Positions 8,359-17,253 are shown, counted from the stretch's first letter. The stretch is 64,000 bases of DNA from an uncultured Novosphingobium sp. (GCA_946886075.1 CAMPHR010000007.1:44476-108475), one strand, 5' to 3'. Program-made: numbers and translations. The notes: a model not told the origin generated them from the letters alone.

Positions 8359-9066
8359 ATGCGCGTTCTGCTAATAGAAGACGAACCGACAACGGCCAAG
8401 GCGATCGAGCTGATGCTCACGACCGAAGGCTTCAATGTCTACACCACGGACCTTGGCGAGGAAGGTCTCGACCTGGGCAAGCTGTATGATTACGACATCA
8501 TCTGCCTCGATTTGAACCTGCCGGACATGCACGGCTATGACGTGCTCAAGAAGCTTCGCGCCGCCAAGGTGCAGACGCCGGTTCTCATCCTCTCCGGCAT
8601 TGCGGAGATGGACAGCAAGGTTCGTTCCTTCGGCTTCGGCGCTGACGATTATGTGACCAAGCCGTTCCATCGCGAAGAATTGATCGCGCGCATCCATGCG
8701 GTCGTGCGCCGTTCAAAGGGTCACTCGCAGTCGGTCATTCGCACCGGCAAGCTCGCCGTGAACCTGGATGCCAAGACTGTCGAAGTGGACGGTAACCGCG
8801 TCCACCTGACCGGCAAGGAATATGCGATGCTGGAGCTGCTCTCGCTTCGCAAGGGTACGACGCTCACCAAGGAGATGTTCCTGAACCATCTCTACGGCGG
8901 CATGGACGAACCCGAACTCAAGATCATCGACGTCTTCATCTGCAAGCTGCGCAAGAAGCTGGCGCTGGCCTGCAACGGCGACAACTATATCGAAACCGTC
9001 TGGGGCCGCGGCTATGTGCTGCGCGATCCTGACGAGGCGGAAGAGGTCGCGACCAAGGTCGCCTAA
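8359..9066 (+). CDS. ctrA: Cell-cycle response regulator CtrA
   Basis: 235 aa. An N-terminal receiver domain has the acidic pocket (IEDEP), the phospho-acceptor Asp51 in [11 protein letters not shown] and the KPF lysine. An OmpR-type winged helix follows (from about residue 125: [30 protein letters not shown], ending [14 protein letters not shown]). The recognition region ([37 protein letters not shown]) is nearly that of Caulobacter CtrA, which controls division, motility and DNA methylation genes. The leader carries GANTC sites and a CtrA box, so self-control and methylation control are likely. Confidence 0.95.
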   Translation: MRVLLIEDEPTTAKAIELMLTTEGFNVYTTDLGEEGLDLGKLYDYDIICLDLNLPDMHGYDVLKKLRAAKVQTPVLILSGIAEMDSKVRSFGFGADDYVTKPFHREELIARIHAVVRRSKGHSQSVIRTGKLAVNLDAKTVEVDGNRVHLTGKEYAMLELLSLRKGTTLTKEMFLNHLYGGMDEPELKIIDVFICKLRKKLALACNGDNYIETVWGRGYVLRDPDEAEEVATKVA

Positions 9067-9087
9067 GCCAGCGATTTTCAGCTGCTC

Positions 9088-9121
9088 AAAGGCCGGTGAT
9101 CCCAACGGGTCGCCGGCCTTT
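9088..9121 (+). terminator. Hairpin terminator after ctrA
   Basis: AAAGGCCGGTGA (9088-9099) pairs with TCGCCGGCCTTT (9110-9121), 12 bp with one G-U. It starts 21 nt after the ctrA stop. The 3' stem ends in TTT. Confidence 0.6.
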
Positions 9122-9162
9122 GCCGTTGATGGTGCCGGTTGATCCCCGTTCTTCATCCTCAG

Positions 9163-9199
9163 TAAAAGGGCCGGTGACCTCATGAGATCACCGGCCCTT
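9163..9199 (-). terminator. Hairpin terminator for the Gly/Ala-rich secreted protein gene
   Basis: A perfect 12-bp stem AAGGGCCGGTGA (9166-9177) with TCACCGGCCCTT (9188-9199), followed on the minus strand by TTTTACT. Its stem sequence resembles the ctrA terminator next to it, so the two may form a two-sided transcription block. Confidence 0.6.
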
Positions 9200-9261
9200 G
9201 CCATGTCAGGCGAAGGGGGCGGATGGGCGTAAAGCCCGAAGTGGGGGTCCGCCCGTAGGGG

Positions 9262-9951
9262 TCAGTTTTTCGCCTGATTGGAGGACGTGCTTTCTTCCGA
9301 TCCTGTCGTCTGCCCGCCGCCCGACAGCTGACCAGTGGCGTTGAGCGTCGCGCCTGCGTTCAGGACGCCGTCAGCGTTCCCGGCAGATTGAGCCGCGCCT
9401 GACTGCGCTGATCCAGCGGCACTGCCCGCCGCCGATCCTGCGCCGCTCAGCGTGCCGCTGGCCCGGTCGCGCGCCGCATTAGCCGTGGCGCTTGCCTGCC
9501 CCTGCGCCGTTGCACCAGCCGCGACCGCACGATCCCGAGCTGTGCCTGCTGCCTGGCTGGCACCGTCGCGGACGCCGCTTACGGCATTGGCCACGTCATT
9601 GGTGCCCAATGTGTCGGCAGTCAGGCTGCCGCTCGCCGATCCGCTGGCGGAACCTGATGCATTTGCGCTGCGGCTCTTGCCCTTGCGGTTTGCCGAGCCC
9701 GTCAGCGCGCCGTCTGCACGGCCCGAACCCGATCCACCGGCCGACACGTGGCCATTTTCCAGATCAATGCTGCGATCCAGGCCGACACCGCCCGAGCCAT
9801 TTAATGTACCGCCCAGCGATCCACCGACCCCGCCCAGCGTGCCGCCAAGGCCACCGCCCAAGCCGCCACCGCCGCCCAGCAGCTGAGCAGAGGCGGGAGC
9901 CGTGTTGAAGGCGGCGAGGCAGGCGGCGGCGAAAATGATGCTCTTCTTCAT
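9262..9951 (-). CDS. Secreted Gly/Ala/Ser-rich low-complexity protein
   Basis: 229 aa, function unknown. A Sec signal peptide is clear (MKKSIIFAAACLAAFNTAPASAQ). After cleavage comes a Gly-rich block of LGG repeats (LLGGGGGLGGGLGGTLGG), then a Ser/Gly/Ala region (ANASGSASGSASGSL) and an Ala-rich part with AARDRA-type repeats. The composition suggests a disordered or repetitive exported protein. The start at 9951 follows AAGGAG. It lies 100 nt downstream of the subtilase gene on the same strand. Confidence 0.6.
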   Translation of the reverse strand: MKKSIIFAAACLAAFNTAPASAQLLGGGGGLGGGLGGTLGGVGGSLGGTLNGSGGVGLDRSIDLENGHVSAGGSGSGRADGALTGSANRKGKSRSANASGSASGSASGSLTADTLGTNDVANAVSGVRDGASQAAGTARDRAVAAGATAQGQASATANAARDRASGTLSGAGSAAGSAAGSAQSGAAQSAGNADGVLNAGATLNATGQLSGGGQTTGSEESTSSNQAKN

Positions 9952-10051
9952 CGATCGTCTCCTTGTTCGTTGTCGATCCGATGAAAGGAGAACGGGACAG
10001 CGGTGCGACTTAATCCGGCAAAGCCTAATAAAATAGCCAAGTAGCTGAAAA

Positions 10052-11302
10052 TCAATCGATATTTCTGCATTCGCTGCAGACGATGCCACGCCCAAAGGCT
10101 TTCCCCCGGCCGGCCTTGGTCTCCGTCATCAGACCACTCAAGCTGCCCTTCGCGAACAGCCGCCCCGCGACGAGCGGCGCGGCAAACGAGGTGCCCCTGA
10201 CGCGGCCCTTGCCACCATCCACACGCGCCGCATTCATGTCGGCGCCGGGTGCTGCGAAGTCTACATGCCGCGCGCGCCCTGCTTCCGGTAACAATCGGCC
10301 CCGGCCGTCTATTCCCGTCACCGCGATGACATCTGGATAGGATGCCGGATAAGCGGGAGGCGCGGCTGGGCCGTCATTGCCGACAGCCGCCACGACCACT
10401 ACGCCCTTGTCCCGCGCGAGCTTGATGGCGCCTGCCAGCAGCGGATTGCTGGGGCCTACCAAGCTGACCGTGACAACCTTCACGCCTCGTGCCGCCATCC
10501 ATCCCAACGCGCGCGCGATCGCAAAGGCGCTGCCGCCCGCCGGGTCATCGCCATAGACATCGGCGACGAGCAGCGGCGTACCCGGCGCTGCTCCCCGGAT
10601 GGCGCCCGAACCACTGATAAGCGATGCCACTGCCGTGCCGTGCGCACTGGCGCGTGGCGCCCCCCGTGCGAAGCCACGCTGTTCAATCGCACCCGTGAGC
10701 GACGCATGGCGGGCAACGCCTCCATCAACCATGCCAGCGGCCGGGCCAGTCACGACCACCCCACCCGCCAGAGCCAAAAGCTTCGACTTTGACGCCGTTC
10801 CGCTCGGGAAATAGAGGTTGTCCGCGCTCGCCTCTGCTTCCGGGGCGATCGACCGAACCTGCTTCAATGCACTCGCCAAACTGCGGCCAGACGGCACAGT
10901 CAGCCGTATGACGGACAAGCCAATCCCTTCCACCACATCGGTCGTCACGCCATATCCAGCGTGGCGGAGCGCATCGACGCTGGCCGGCTGTGCACCCATC
11001 AGCAGGACCACGCTACGCCGGGCCACTTCCTGTCTGTCGTCCAACTCAACGCTATCCCGCTCCCGCCGCAACAGACTGGTAATTCGCGCGTTCCTCGCGG
11101 CCGCCAAGCGCTGGGTCAGGCGAGCAGGAGAGAGCTGATCCAATCCGCCCTGCTCCAATGTTTGTCTACTATCATCAATCACATGCGGCAGAACGCTATC
11201 GATGTGTTCCAACGCGCCACCGTGGGAGGGCAGCAGTTGCGCCTGAGCCGCAGGGCCGGTCAGCAGCAGCCCGCCGACGATCCAGGAACGTGGCATCTTC
11301 AT
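10052..11302 (-). CDS. Secreted S8-family serine peptidase (subtilase)
   Basis: 416 aa. The signal peptide MKMPRSWIVGGLLLTGPAAQA is followed by a propeptide-like region of about 160 residues. The subtilase catalytic triad can be placed at Asp about 193 (GMVDGGV), His about 221 (SAHGTAVAS) and Ser about 372 (RGTSFAAPLVAG), with the oxyanion Asn about 309 (AVGNDGP). The C-terminus carries a CSEC motif. The start at 11302 is preceded by GAGG. It is divergent from an ECF sigma/anti-sigma pair across a 157-nt gap holding a perfect inverted repeat, so it is probably a target of that sigma factor. Confidence 0.88.
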   Translation of the reverse strand: MKMPRSWIVGGLLLTGPAAQAQLLPSHGGALEHIDSVLPHVIDDSRQTLEQGGLDQLSPARLTQRLAAARNARITSLLRRERDSVELDDRQEVARRSVVLLMGAQPASVDALRHAGYGVTTDVVEGIGLSVIRLTVPSGRSLASALKQVRSIAPEAEASADNLYFPSGTASKSKLLALAGGVVVTGPAAGMVDGGVARHASLTGAIEQRGFARGAPRASAHGTAVASLISGSGAIRGAAPGTPLLVADVYGDDPAGGSAFAIARALGWMAARGVKVVTVSLVGPSNPLLAGAIKLARDKGVVVVAAVGNDGPAAPPAYPASYPDVIAVTGIDGRGRLLPEAGRARHVDFAAPGADMNAARVDGGKGRVRGTSFAAPLVAGRLFAKGSLSGLMTETKAGRGKAFGRGIVCSECRNID

Positions 11303-11400
11303 TTCGACCTCTTTATTTTTGGATGACCCGGGAGCAGATGTCCCCATCCTTTCGCATCCATAATGAGCCATGGCACATTAATTTCCGCTATAGCCATGTC

Positions 11401-11442
11401 GTCAGGGATGAAACGAGCGAGGTCAGCCGTTTCATCCCTGAC
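11401..11442. promoter_or_regulatory. Perfect 15-bp inverted repeat; likely mirror-image divergent ECF promoters
   Basis: The left arm GTCAGGGATGAAACG (11401-11415) and the right arm CGTTTCATCCCTGAC (11428-11442) are exact reverse complements with a 12-nt spacer. Read as promoters, each strand has GGGATG, 17 bp, CGTTTC, which fits the geometry of ECF-type -35/-10 elements. The plus-strand copy would start transcription about 20 nt before the sigma gene, and the minus-strand copy about 100 nt before the subtilase gene. A dyad operator for a repressor is the alternative. Confidence 0.5.
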
Positions 11443-11459
11443 CATAAGATGGAGACCCG

Positions 11460-11948
11460 ATGCCGTTCGAAAGCGATTTGTTGGCGATCCTTCCCAGGCT
11501 TCGCCGCTTCGCCGCCAGCCTTTCGCGTGATCGCGCCGACGCGGACGATCTCTGCCAGGCGGCGCTGGAGCGGGGGCTACGGGCGCGGGACCAATGGCAG
11601 CCGGGGACAAGACTGGATAGTTGGATGTACCGTATCATGCGCAATCTCTGGATCGATGAAGGCCGTTCCCGGCAACGCGCTATGCAGACTTTCGCGCCCG
11701 ACGAGGCAGGAGAACATGTCGGCTATCCGGGCGACCGCGATGTGGAAGCCCATCTGATCTTGTCGGACGTTGACCGCGCCATGCAGGCCCTTCCCGACGA
11801 GCAGCGCCAGGCCATCGCCCTCGTCCTCGTCGAGGGGCTATCGTACAAGGAGGCCGCTGAAATCCTGGGCATACCCATGGGTACCTTGACGTCACGCCTG
11901 GTGCGTGGACGCGGCGCCCTTATCGAACTTTTGGGAGAAGCGGCATGA
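11460..11948 (+). CDS. ECF-type RNA polymerase sigma factor
   Basis: 162 aa. Region 2 is seen in residues about 8-70 (LPRLRRFAASLSRDRADADDLCQAALERG, then WMYRIMRNLWIDE) and region 4 in about 100-155 (ALPDEQRQAIALVLVEGLSYKEAAEILGIPMGTLTSRL). There is no region 3, as usual for ECF sigmas. GGAGA (11451-11455) precedes the ATG. Its stop overlaps the start of the anti-sigma gene (ATGA), so the two are co-translated. The inverted repeat just upstream suggests it drives its own promoter. Confidence 0.92.
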   Translation: MPFESDLLAILPRLRRFAASLSRDRADADDLCQAALERGLRARDQWQPGTRLDSWMYRIMRNLWIDEGRSRQRAMQTFAPDEAGEHVGYPGDRDVEAHLILSDVDRAMQALPDEQRQAIALVLVEGLSYKEAAEILGIPMGTLTSRLVRGRGALIELLGEAA

Positions 11949-12640
11949 CCGACATCGACGAAGCCATGCTGATCGCCTGGGTTGATGGTGAACTGGACGA
12001 AGTGAACCGGCGCCGCGTCGATCGCGCCGTTGCGCATGATGCAGCACTCGCGCAGCGCTTGGAAATGCACCAGCGACTGCGGCAACGCCTCTCGGGCCAT
12101 TATGCCCCGATCGAAGCCGAGCCCGTACCGCGGGTGATGCGGGCCATGCTCGAAAGCGAGGCCAGGATCATCCCGATCGGCCAGTCAAGCGCCCAGCAGC
12201 GGCGGAAGCTGTGGATCGGCGGAGCGATCGCTGCCAGCTTGGTGCTAGGCCTCGGGCTGGGCCGTCTCTCAAGCGGCTCCTCTGCGCCGATAGCGGTGCG
12301 CAATGGCGTCATGGAGGCGAAAGGCGATCTCGCCGAGGCTCTGGAAACCCAGCTCGCTTCTGATCCGCAGGACGCATCGGTCCGCATCGCTCTGAGCTTC
12401 AGGCGCAAGGGCGGCGGGTGGTGCCGGAGCTTTGAAGGCGGCGTCATGTCTGGCGTCGCCTGCCGCGAAGGAGAAGGGTGGCAAGTCCAGCAACTGATCC
12501 CTGGCACGCGTCAGTCAACGGATTATCGACAGGCCGCCTCGACCGACGGCCGCGTCATAACGACGATCGACACCTTGATGGAAGGAGCTCCCGCCGACTC
12601 CGCGCAGGAAGCCGCCGCACGGGCGAGCGGGTGGCGGTAG
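11945..12640 (+). CDS. Membrane-anchored anti-sigma factor
   Basis: 231 aa. The N-terminal cytoplasmic part has the anti-sigma-like helix pattern MLIAWVDGELDEVNRRRVDRAV (residues about 7-30). A single transmembrane segment follows near residues 82-105 (LWIGGAIAASLVLGLGLG) and then a periplasmic domain of about 120 aa with two cysteines (GWCRSFEGG, VACREGEG). There is no zinc-binding HxxxCxxC motif, so it is not a ZAS-type. It overlaps the sigma gene by 4 nt. The periplasmic Cys pair could sense redox or be structural. Confidence 0.82.
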   Translation: MTDIDEAMLIAWVDGELDEVNRRRVDRAVAHDAALAQRLEMHQRLRQRLSGHYAPIEAEPVPRVMRAMLESEARIIPIGQSSAQQRRKLWIGGAIAASLVLGLGLGRLSSGSSAPIAVRNGVMEAKGDLAEALETQLASDPQDASVRIALSFRRKGGGWCRSFEGGVMSGVACREGEGWQVQQLIPGTRQSTDYRQAASTDGRVITTIDTLMEGAPADSAQEAAARASGWR

Positions 12641-12647
12641 GATCAGC

Positions 12648-13406
12648 TCAGGTCTGCAGGAACCAGCGCTGCGTGCCTTCAAGGCCGATAGCCGTCAGCT
12701 TGCCGCTCTCCCAAGCGCCCGTGTCTATACCGATCCGGTTGGGCTGTTCAGCGACCTTGTCCGTTATGCTGTGCCCGTGGACGACCATATAGGGATGCAA
12801 CTGCCGATTTTGCAGAAACTCCCCCCTGATCCAGCGCAGGTCGGCCGCCTCCTGTTCCTCAAGCGCTAGTCCCGGCCTGATCCCGGCATGGACGAACAGA
12901 TAATCGCCCATCACCAGGCTATCTTCAAACCCGTCCAGGAAATCGACATGCTCGCGTGGCACATTGCGCAGCATCCATGACGCCATGTCCGCATCCGTCA
13001 TGGCCGCCCCGGCGCCAGGCTGCAGGCCATAGCTCTCGAGCGCCGGGATGCCGCCGATACGGCGGCAATAGGCAGCGTACTGCGCACTGCCACGGCAGGC
13101 GCCCACGAACACCTCCTCATGATTGCCCTTGATCAGGTGCACGTTCGGCGAAGCTGCGGACAGGGCCATTGCGCGCTCGATCACCCCGGCCGAATGGGGG
13201 CCACGATCCATAAGATCGCCCAGCAGAATGAGATGGCAGGGCAGGGGAGAGCGCCCCGCATCATCCCGCCCGATAAGGTCGAGCAGCCGTTCGAACAGGT
13301 CCAGCCGCCCATGAATGTCACCAATCGCATAGATCCGTCGGCCCGGCCCGATGTCCGGTACGAAAGAGGGTGTCGGCGGCGACTTGGATCGGAAGAACCT
13401 CAGCAT
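12648..13406 (-). CDS. Metallophosphoesterase (PPP-type serine/threonine phosphatase family)
   Basis: 252 aa. The calcineurin-like metal-binding motifs appear in order: IGDIHG (about residue 28), GDLMDRG (about 62) and KGNHE (about 92), with later His motifs (FVHAGI, VVHGHS). This pattern matches bacterial PPP-family phosphatases such as PrpA/ApaH relatives. The substrate could be phosphoproteins or dinucleoside polyphosphates. The start at 13406 is preceded by GAGGATGGAG. It converges on the anti-sigma gene with 7 nt between the stops. Confidence 0.85.
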   Translation of the reverse strand: MLRFFRSKSPPTPSFVPDIGPGRRIYAIGDIHGRLDLFERLLDLIGRDDAGRSPLPCHLILLGDLMDRGPHSAGVIERAMALSAASPNVHLIKGNHEEVFVGACRGSAQYAAYCRRIGGIPALESYGLQPGAGAAMTDADMASWMLRNVPREHVDFLDGFEDSLVMGDYLFVHAGIRPGLALEEQEAADLRWIRGEFLQNRQLHPYMVVHGHSITDKVAEQPNRIGIDTGAWESGKLTAIGLEGTQRWFLQT

Positions 13407-13429
13407 CGCGCTCCATCCTCGCACAGGGT

Positions 13430-13984
13430 CTAGAGTCGGGGCAATGTGACGCCTTGCTGCCCCATATATTTCCCCGCGCGGTCGGCATAGCTGACCTCGC
13501 ACGGTTCATTGCCCTTGAGGAAGAGGAACTGGCAGGCCCCTTCATTGGCATAGATTTTGGCGGGCAGCGGCGTCGTGTTCGAAAACTCCAGCGTCACATG
13601 GCCTTCCCAGCCCGGCTCCAACGGCGTCACATTCACGATGATGCCGCACCGGGCGTAGGTCGATTTGCCAAGGCAGATCACCAGCACATCGCGCGGCACG
13701 CGGAAATATTCGACGGTGCGGGCAAGCGCGAAGCTGTTGGGTGGAATGATGCAGCAATCGGTCTTGCGATCGACGAAGCTGTTTGCCGCGAAGTCCTTGG
13801 GGTCAACCACCGCGCTGTCGACGTTAGTGAAGATCTTGAACTCGTCCGCAACCCGCGCATCATAGCCGTAGGAGGATAGGCCATAGCTGATGCAGCCATC
13901 CCGCCGCTGATTTTCGACAAAGGGCTCGATCATGCCATGGGTCTGGGCCTGCTCGCGGATCCACTTATCGGATAGAATCGACAT
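13430..13984 (-). CDS. dcd: dCTP deaminase
   Basis: 184 aa, standard length. The start [11 protein letters not shown], the motif [27 protein letters not shown] and [25 protein letters not shown] are typical of Dcd, which makes dUTP from dCTP for thymidylate synthesis. It lies 6 nt after cytidine deaminase on the same strand, so two pyrimidine-deaminating enzymes are made together. Confidence 0.97.
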   Translation of the reverse strand: MSILSDKWIREQAQTHGMIEPFVENQRRDGCISYGLSSYGYDARVADEFKIFTNVDSAVVDPKDFAANSFVDRKTDCCIIPPNSFALARTVEYFRVPRDVLVICLGKSTYARCGIIVNVTPLEPGWEGHVTLEFSNTTPLPAKIYANEGACQFLFLKGNEPCEVSYADRAGKYMGQQGVTLPRL

Positions 13985-13990
13985 GATTTC

Positions 13991-14434
13991 TTAGCTCTTG
14001 CTGAAAGGAACATGGCCCAAGTCACTGGGTCCGAATGAAAAAGGTAGAAGTTCAGCGACGCTGTGGCAGGTGACGGAGTCGCCCTCTGCGGCCGCACAGT
14101 AAATGGCGATCGGCCGCCCTGCTACCTGCTCCGCCTCATTGAGGATCTGACGACAACGGCCGCAAGGCGTCACCGGAGAGCTATCGCCGCCAACAACGGC
14201 GATCGCCTCCACATCGGCTAATCGTCCCTGTGCGCTCGCCGTTGCGATGGCCACCGTCTCCGCGCAAAGCGAAAGCCCAAAGCTCGCATTCTCGAAATTG
14301 GCGCCCATGATGACCTCACCGCCAGTCAGGCGCACGGCCGCCCCGACGGCAAAGCGGCTGTACGGCGCATAGGCATTTCCACGTGCCGCACGCGCCGCTT
14401 TGATCAGGCTTTTGACTTCCGCTTCCAGGCTCAT
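13991..14434 (-). CDS. cdd: Cytidine deaminase
   Basis: 147 aa, homotetrameric type. The zinc site is clear: CAETVAIATA (Cys-Ala-Glu in place of the His-Ala-Glu of other deaminases) and TPCGRCRQIL. It converts cytidine and deoxycytidine to uridine forms for salvage. The start at 14434 overlaps the GH25 stop by 4 nt (ATGA), implying coupled translation, and dcd follows 6 nt later. Confidence 0.93.
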   Translation of the reverse strand: MSLEAEVKSLIKAARAARGNAYAPYSRFAVGAAVRLTGGEVIMGANFENASFGLSLCAETVAIATASAQGRLADVEAIAVVGGDSSPVTPCGRCRQILNEAEQVAGRPIAIYCAAAEGDSVTCHSVAELLPFSFGPSDLGHVPFSKS

Positions 14435-15075
14435 GGCGCGACCACGCCCCACCGCACCGGGCTGTCAATGCCATCGATATGCCGCATATCATTAGCCGTC
14501 CACATCACCCAACGACGAGTGGCATAATCGGGCGGGAAAAAGTTGCCGTCCAGCCAGAGCGTCCGATTTATACCCGACGCGATGTCATATTCCTCCTCGA
14601 ACGGCTTGGATATGTTGAGGAGCACTGGTTTCCCCGCATTGCTTTCGACCAGGTTCACCAGCGTATTAAGTTCCGACAGCACCGCATCCCGCCCCGGACG
14701 CGCGGTACAACCCGGATCAAAGTCCAGCCTGATTACCGGCGGCAGGGCGGCGTTGTCGCGCGGCACGGTGGTGATGAAGCGTGTCGCCTGACCCGCTGCG
14801 CGGCTGCACAGGCTGAAATCCAGCACTGCGCCGTAACGCAGCCCCGATGAACGCGCCGCCGACCAGTTGTGCGCGAAAGCGGGATCGCGCCCGTCCTTCC
14901 CCTTGGCTGCGCGAATATAGGCGAAGTCAACGCCATTCGCGGCCAGGGTGCCCCAATCGATGGCGCCGCCGTCCGCCGTCACTGCGACGCCTTGGACTGG
15001 GTAAACGTCCCGCGCCGGCGCCCAGCGGCAGGCATAGGCCCATGCTGCCACCGCCAGCACGGCGATGACAGCCAC
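14431..15075 (-). CDS. GH25 lysozyme-like protein, membrane-anchored
   Basis: About 214 aa or slightly more. A hydrophobic N-terminus (IAVLAVAAWAYACRWAP) is followed by a GH25 domain: the motif GAIDWGTLAANGVDFAYIRAAKG, then VIRLDFDPGC in place of the usual D-x-E active-site strand, and NISKPFEEEY. GH25 enzymes cut peptidoglycan between MurNAc and GlcNAc. The DFD variant leaves the catalytic glutamate uncertain. The start is unclear: GTG at 15075 lacks a ribosome site and falls inside the transmembrane helix, and the frame stays open up to the UPF0262 stop at 15130. Confidence 0.75.
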   Translation of the reverse strand: MAVIAVLAVAAWAYACRWAPARDVYPVQGVAVTADGGAIDWGTLAANGVDFAYIRAAKGKDGRDPAFAHNWSAARSSGLRYGAVLDFSLCSRAAGQATRFITTVPRDNAALPPVIRLDFDPGCTARPGRDAVLSELNTLVNLVESNAGKPVLLNISKPFEEEYDIASGINRTLWLDGNFFPPDYATRRWVMWTANDMRHIDGIDSPVRWGVVAP

Positions 15076-15129
15076 GCCCGCAAGGATGCGGACCAGAAAC
15101 TGGCCGGAAGAATGCTGGCGAATGTCCCC

Positions 15130-15612
15130 TTACCCCTTGATATGCAGCACGCAGATGAGCGTGAACAGGCGTCGTGCCGTGTCGAAATCGACCTTGATCT
15201 TGCCCTCCAGCCGCTCGATCAGCATTTCCGCCGCGTCATTGTGGATGGCCCTGCGCGCCATGTCCACCGTTTCAATCTGCTGGGGCGATGCATTGCTGAT
15301 CGCCTGATAATAGCTGTCACAAATCGCGAAATATTCCCGGATCGGCCGACGGAAACGACCAAGGCCAAGGATGATCGCCTCCAGCGGCTCGCCATCCTCC
15401 CGCTTTATCTCGATCACCAGCCGACCGTCCTCGACCCGCAACAGTACGCGATAGGGGCCGACATAGCCGTCATCATGAACGCGCTGAGGCGCGAAATAAT
15501 TATCTTCCAGTAGGTCGAAAATGGCGATCCGCCGCTCCTGCTCGACATCGGCGTTGCGCCAAAGGATCGTTCGCTCGTCCAGCGTGATGTCTATGATGCG
15601 CGGATCGGTCAT
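15130..15612 (-). CDS. UPF0262 family protein
   Basis: 160 aa. It matches the alphaproteobacterial UPF0262 family in its start (MTDPRIIDITLDERTILWRN), its core (QERRIAIFDLLEDNYFAP, YRVLLRVEDGRLVIEI) and its end (FTLICVLHIKG). The function is unknown. It leads the minus-strand run with GH25, cdd and dcd and is divergent from dnaB with about 119 nt between starts. Confidence 0.85.
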   Translation of the reverse strand: MTDPRIIDITLDERTILWRNADVEQERRIAIFDLLEDNYFAPQRVHDDGYVGPYRVLLRVEDGRLVIEIKREDGEPLEAIILGLGRFRRPIREYFAICDSYYQAISNASPQQIETVDMARRAIHNDAAEMLIERLEGKIKVDFDTARRLFTLICVLHIKG

Positions 15613-15731
15613 GGGCCCATAGTCCCTGCTTGCGCAGCCATCGAAAAGCAAGGGGGAGTTCTCCACAGCTTTGCCGGTTGGGCCGCAGCTTGCCCCTTGC
15701 GCAGCCGGGCTGCTGGCGCGATGAGGGGCGC

Positions 15732-17216
15732 ATGGTCGAACTGGTGCAAATGAACCCTGTCATGGAAACAGGCACGCCTGAACTCCCCCGCAACGTGGAA
15801 GCAGAGGCCGCGTTGCTGGGCGCGCTGATGATCGACAACCGCATCGTGGAGGATATCCAGCTCAAGCTGAAGGCTGAGCATTTCTTCGAGACCCTGCATG
15901 GCCGCATCTACGAAGCGGTCATGAAGCTTGTCGAGCGGGACATGGTCGCCAACCCGGTAACGCTGAAGCCGCTGCTGGAACAGGACCCCGCGCTCAAGGA
16001 GTTGGGTGGCGTCGGTTATCTCGCCCAGCTGACCGGCAATGGCGCGGCGCTCCTGGGCGCGCGCGACTTCGCGACGCAGATTTATGATCTGGCACTTCTC
16101 CGGCAGCTTGTAAATGTCGGCAGGGAACTTGTTGAAAATGCTCTTGATACGAGCGAGGATGTCAATCCGCGTGAGCAGATCGAGCAGGCGGAAGTCGCGC
16201 TCTACAAGGTGTCGGAAGGCGAGGGCGAAACCGGATCGGTGAAGAGTTTCGCGACTGCCACCACCATGGCAGTGCAGGTGGCGGAGCGCGCACTCAACAG
16301 TGGCGGCCATGTGTCCGGCATCACCACGGGCCTCACCAGTCTCAATGAGAAGATCGGTGGTCTTCATAACTCGGATCTTATGATCCTTGCCGGACGTCCT
16401 GGCATGGGCAAGACGTCGCTCGCCACCAACATCGCCTATAATGCGGCTTCCCGATGGATGCGTGACCATGCCGACGGCATTCCGCCGGAAAAGAATATGG
16501 GCGCGAAGACCGCCTTCTTCAGTCTGGAAATGTCCGCCGACCAGCTTGCCACGCGCGTTCTTGCCGAACAATCGGGGATCAGCGGCGAAGCACTCCGCAT
16601 GGGTAAGATAAGCCGCGCCGACTTTCAGAACCTCTCCCGGGCTGCGCGGGAGCTTCAGGAATTGCCGCTTTTTATCGACGACACACCAGGGCTCACCATC
16701 GCGGCCCTGCGTACCCGCGCGCGCCGGTTAAAGCGGCGTCATGACATCGGGCTCGTCATCGTTGACTATCTCCAGCTGCTTCAGGGAAGCGGCCGCGGGA
16801 GCGACAATCGCGTGCAGGAAATTTCAGAAATTTCTCGTGGTCTCAAGACCTTGGCGAAGGAACTTAACGTACCGGTTCTGGCACTCTCGCAGCTCAGCCG
16901 CGCCGTCGAGCAGCGTGAGGACAAGCGTCCGCAGCTTTCCGACCTCCGCGAATCCGGCTCGATCGAGCAGGACGCCGACATGGTCTGGTTCGTATTTCGC
17001 GAGGATTATTATGTCGCCGCGAAAGAGCCCGGGAACAAGGAAAGTACCGAGCATCTGGAATGGGCGCAGGAGATGGAGCGAATCTACGGCCTTGCCGAAC
17101 TGATTGTCGCCAAGCAGCGTCACGGTTCGACCGGCCGGATCCGCATGAAGTTCGACGCGAAGATCACCCGCTTCTCCGACCTCGCCGACGGCGGCTACAT
17201 GGGCGATTATGAGTGA
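15732..17216 (+). CDS. dnaB: Replicative DNA helicase DnaB
   Basis: 494 aa. The N-terminal primase-interacting domain starts at PRNVEAEAALLGALM. The RecA-like motor from about residue 200 has the Walker A motif GRPGMGKTSL, Walker B LVIVDYLQLL and the arginine-finger region SDLRESGSIEQDADM. It unwinds DNA at the fork and recruits DnaG, encoded at 57.7-59.6 kb. GAGGGG lies 5 nt upstream of the ATG at 15732. There is no intein. Confidence 0.97.
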   Translation: MVELVQMNPVMETGTPELPRNVEAEAALLGALMIDNRIVEDIQLKLKAEHFFETLHGRIYEAVMKLVERDMVANPVTLKPLLEQDPALKELGGVGYLAQLTGNGAALLGARDFATQIYDLALLRQLVNVGRELVENALDTSEDVNPREQIEQAEVALYKVSEGEGETGSVKSFATATTMAVQVAERALNSGGHVSGITTGLTSLNEKIGGLHNSDLMILAGRPGMGKTSLATNIAYNAASRWMRDHADGIPPEKNMGAKTAFFSLEMSADQLATRVLAEQSGISGEALRMGKISRADFQNLSRAARELQELPLFIDDTPGLTIAALRTRARRLKRRHDIGLVIVDYLQLLQGSGRGSDNRVQEISEISRGLKTLAKELNVPVLALSQLSRAVEQREDKRPQLSDLRESGSIEQDADMVWFVFREDYYVAAKEPGNKESTEHLEWAQEMERIYGLAELIVAKQRHGSTGRIRMKFDAKITRFSDLADGGYMGDYE

Positions 17217-17253
17217 TGCTGACCTGCGCCTCCAGCTGAAGAGGGGTAGGGGC

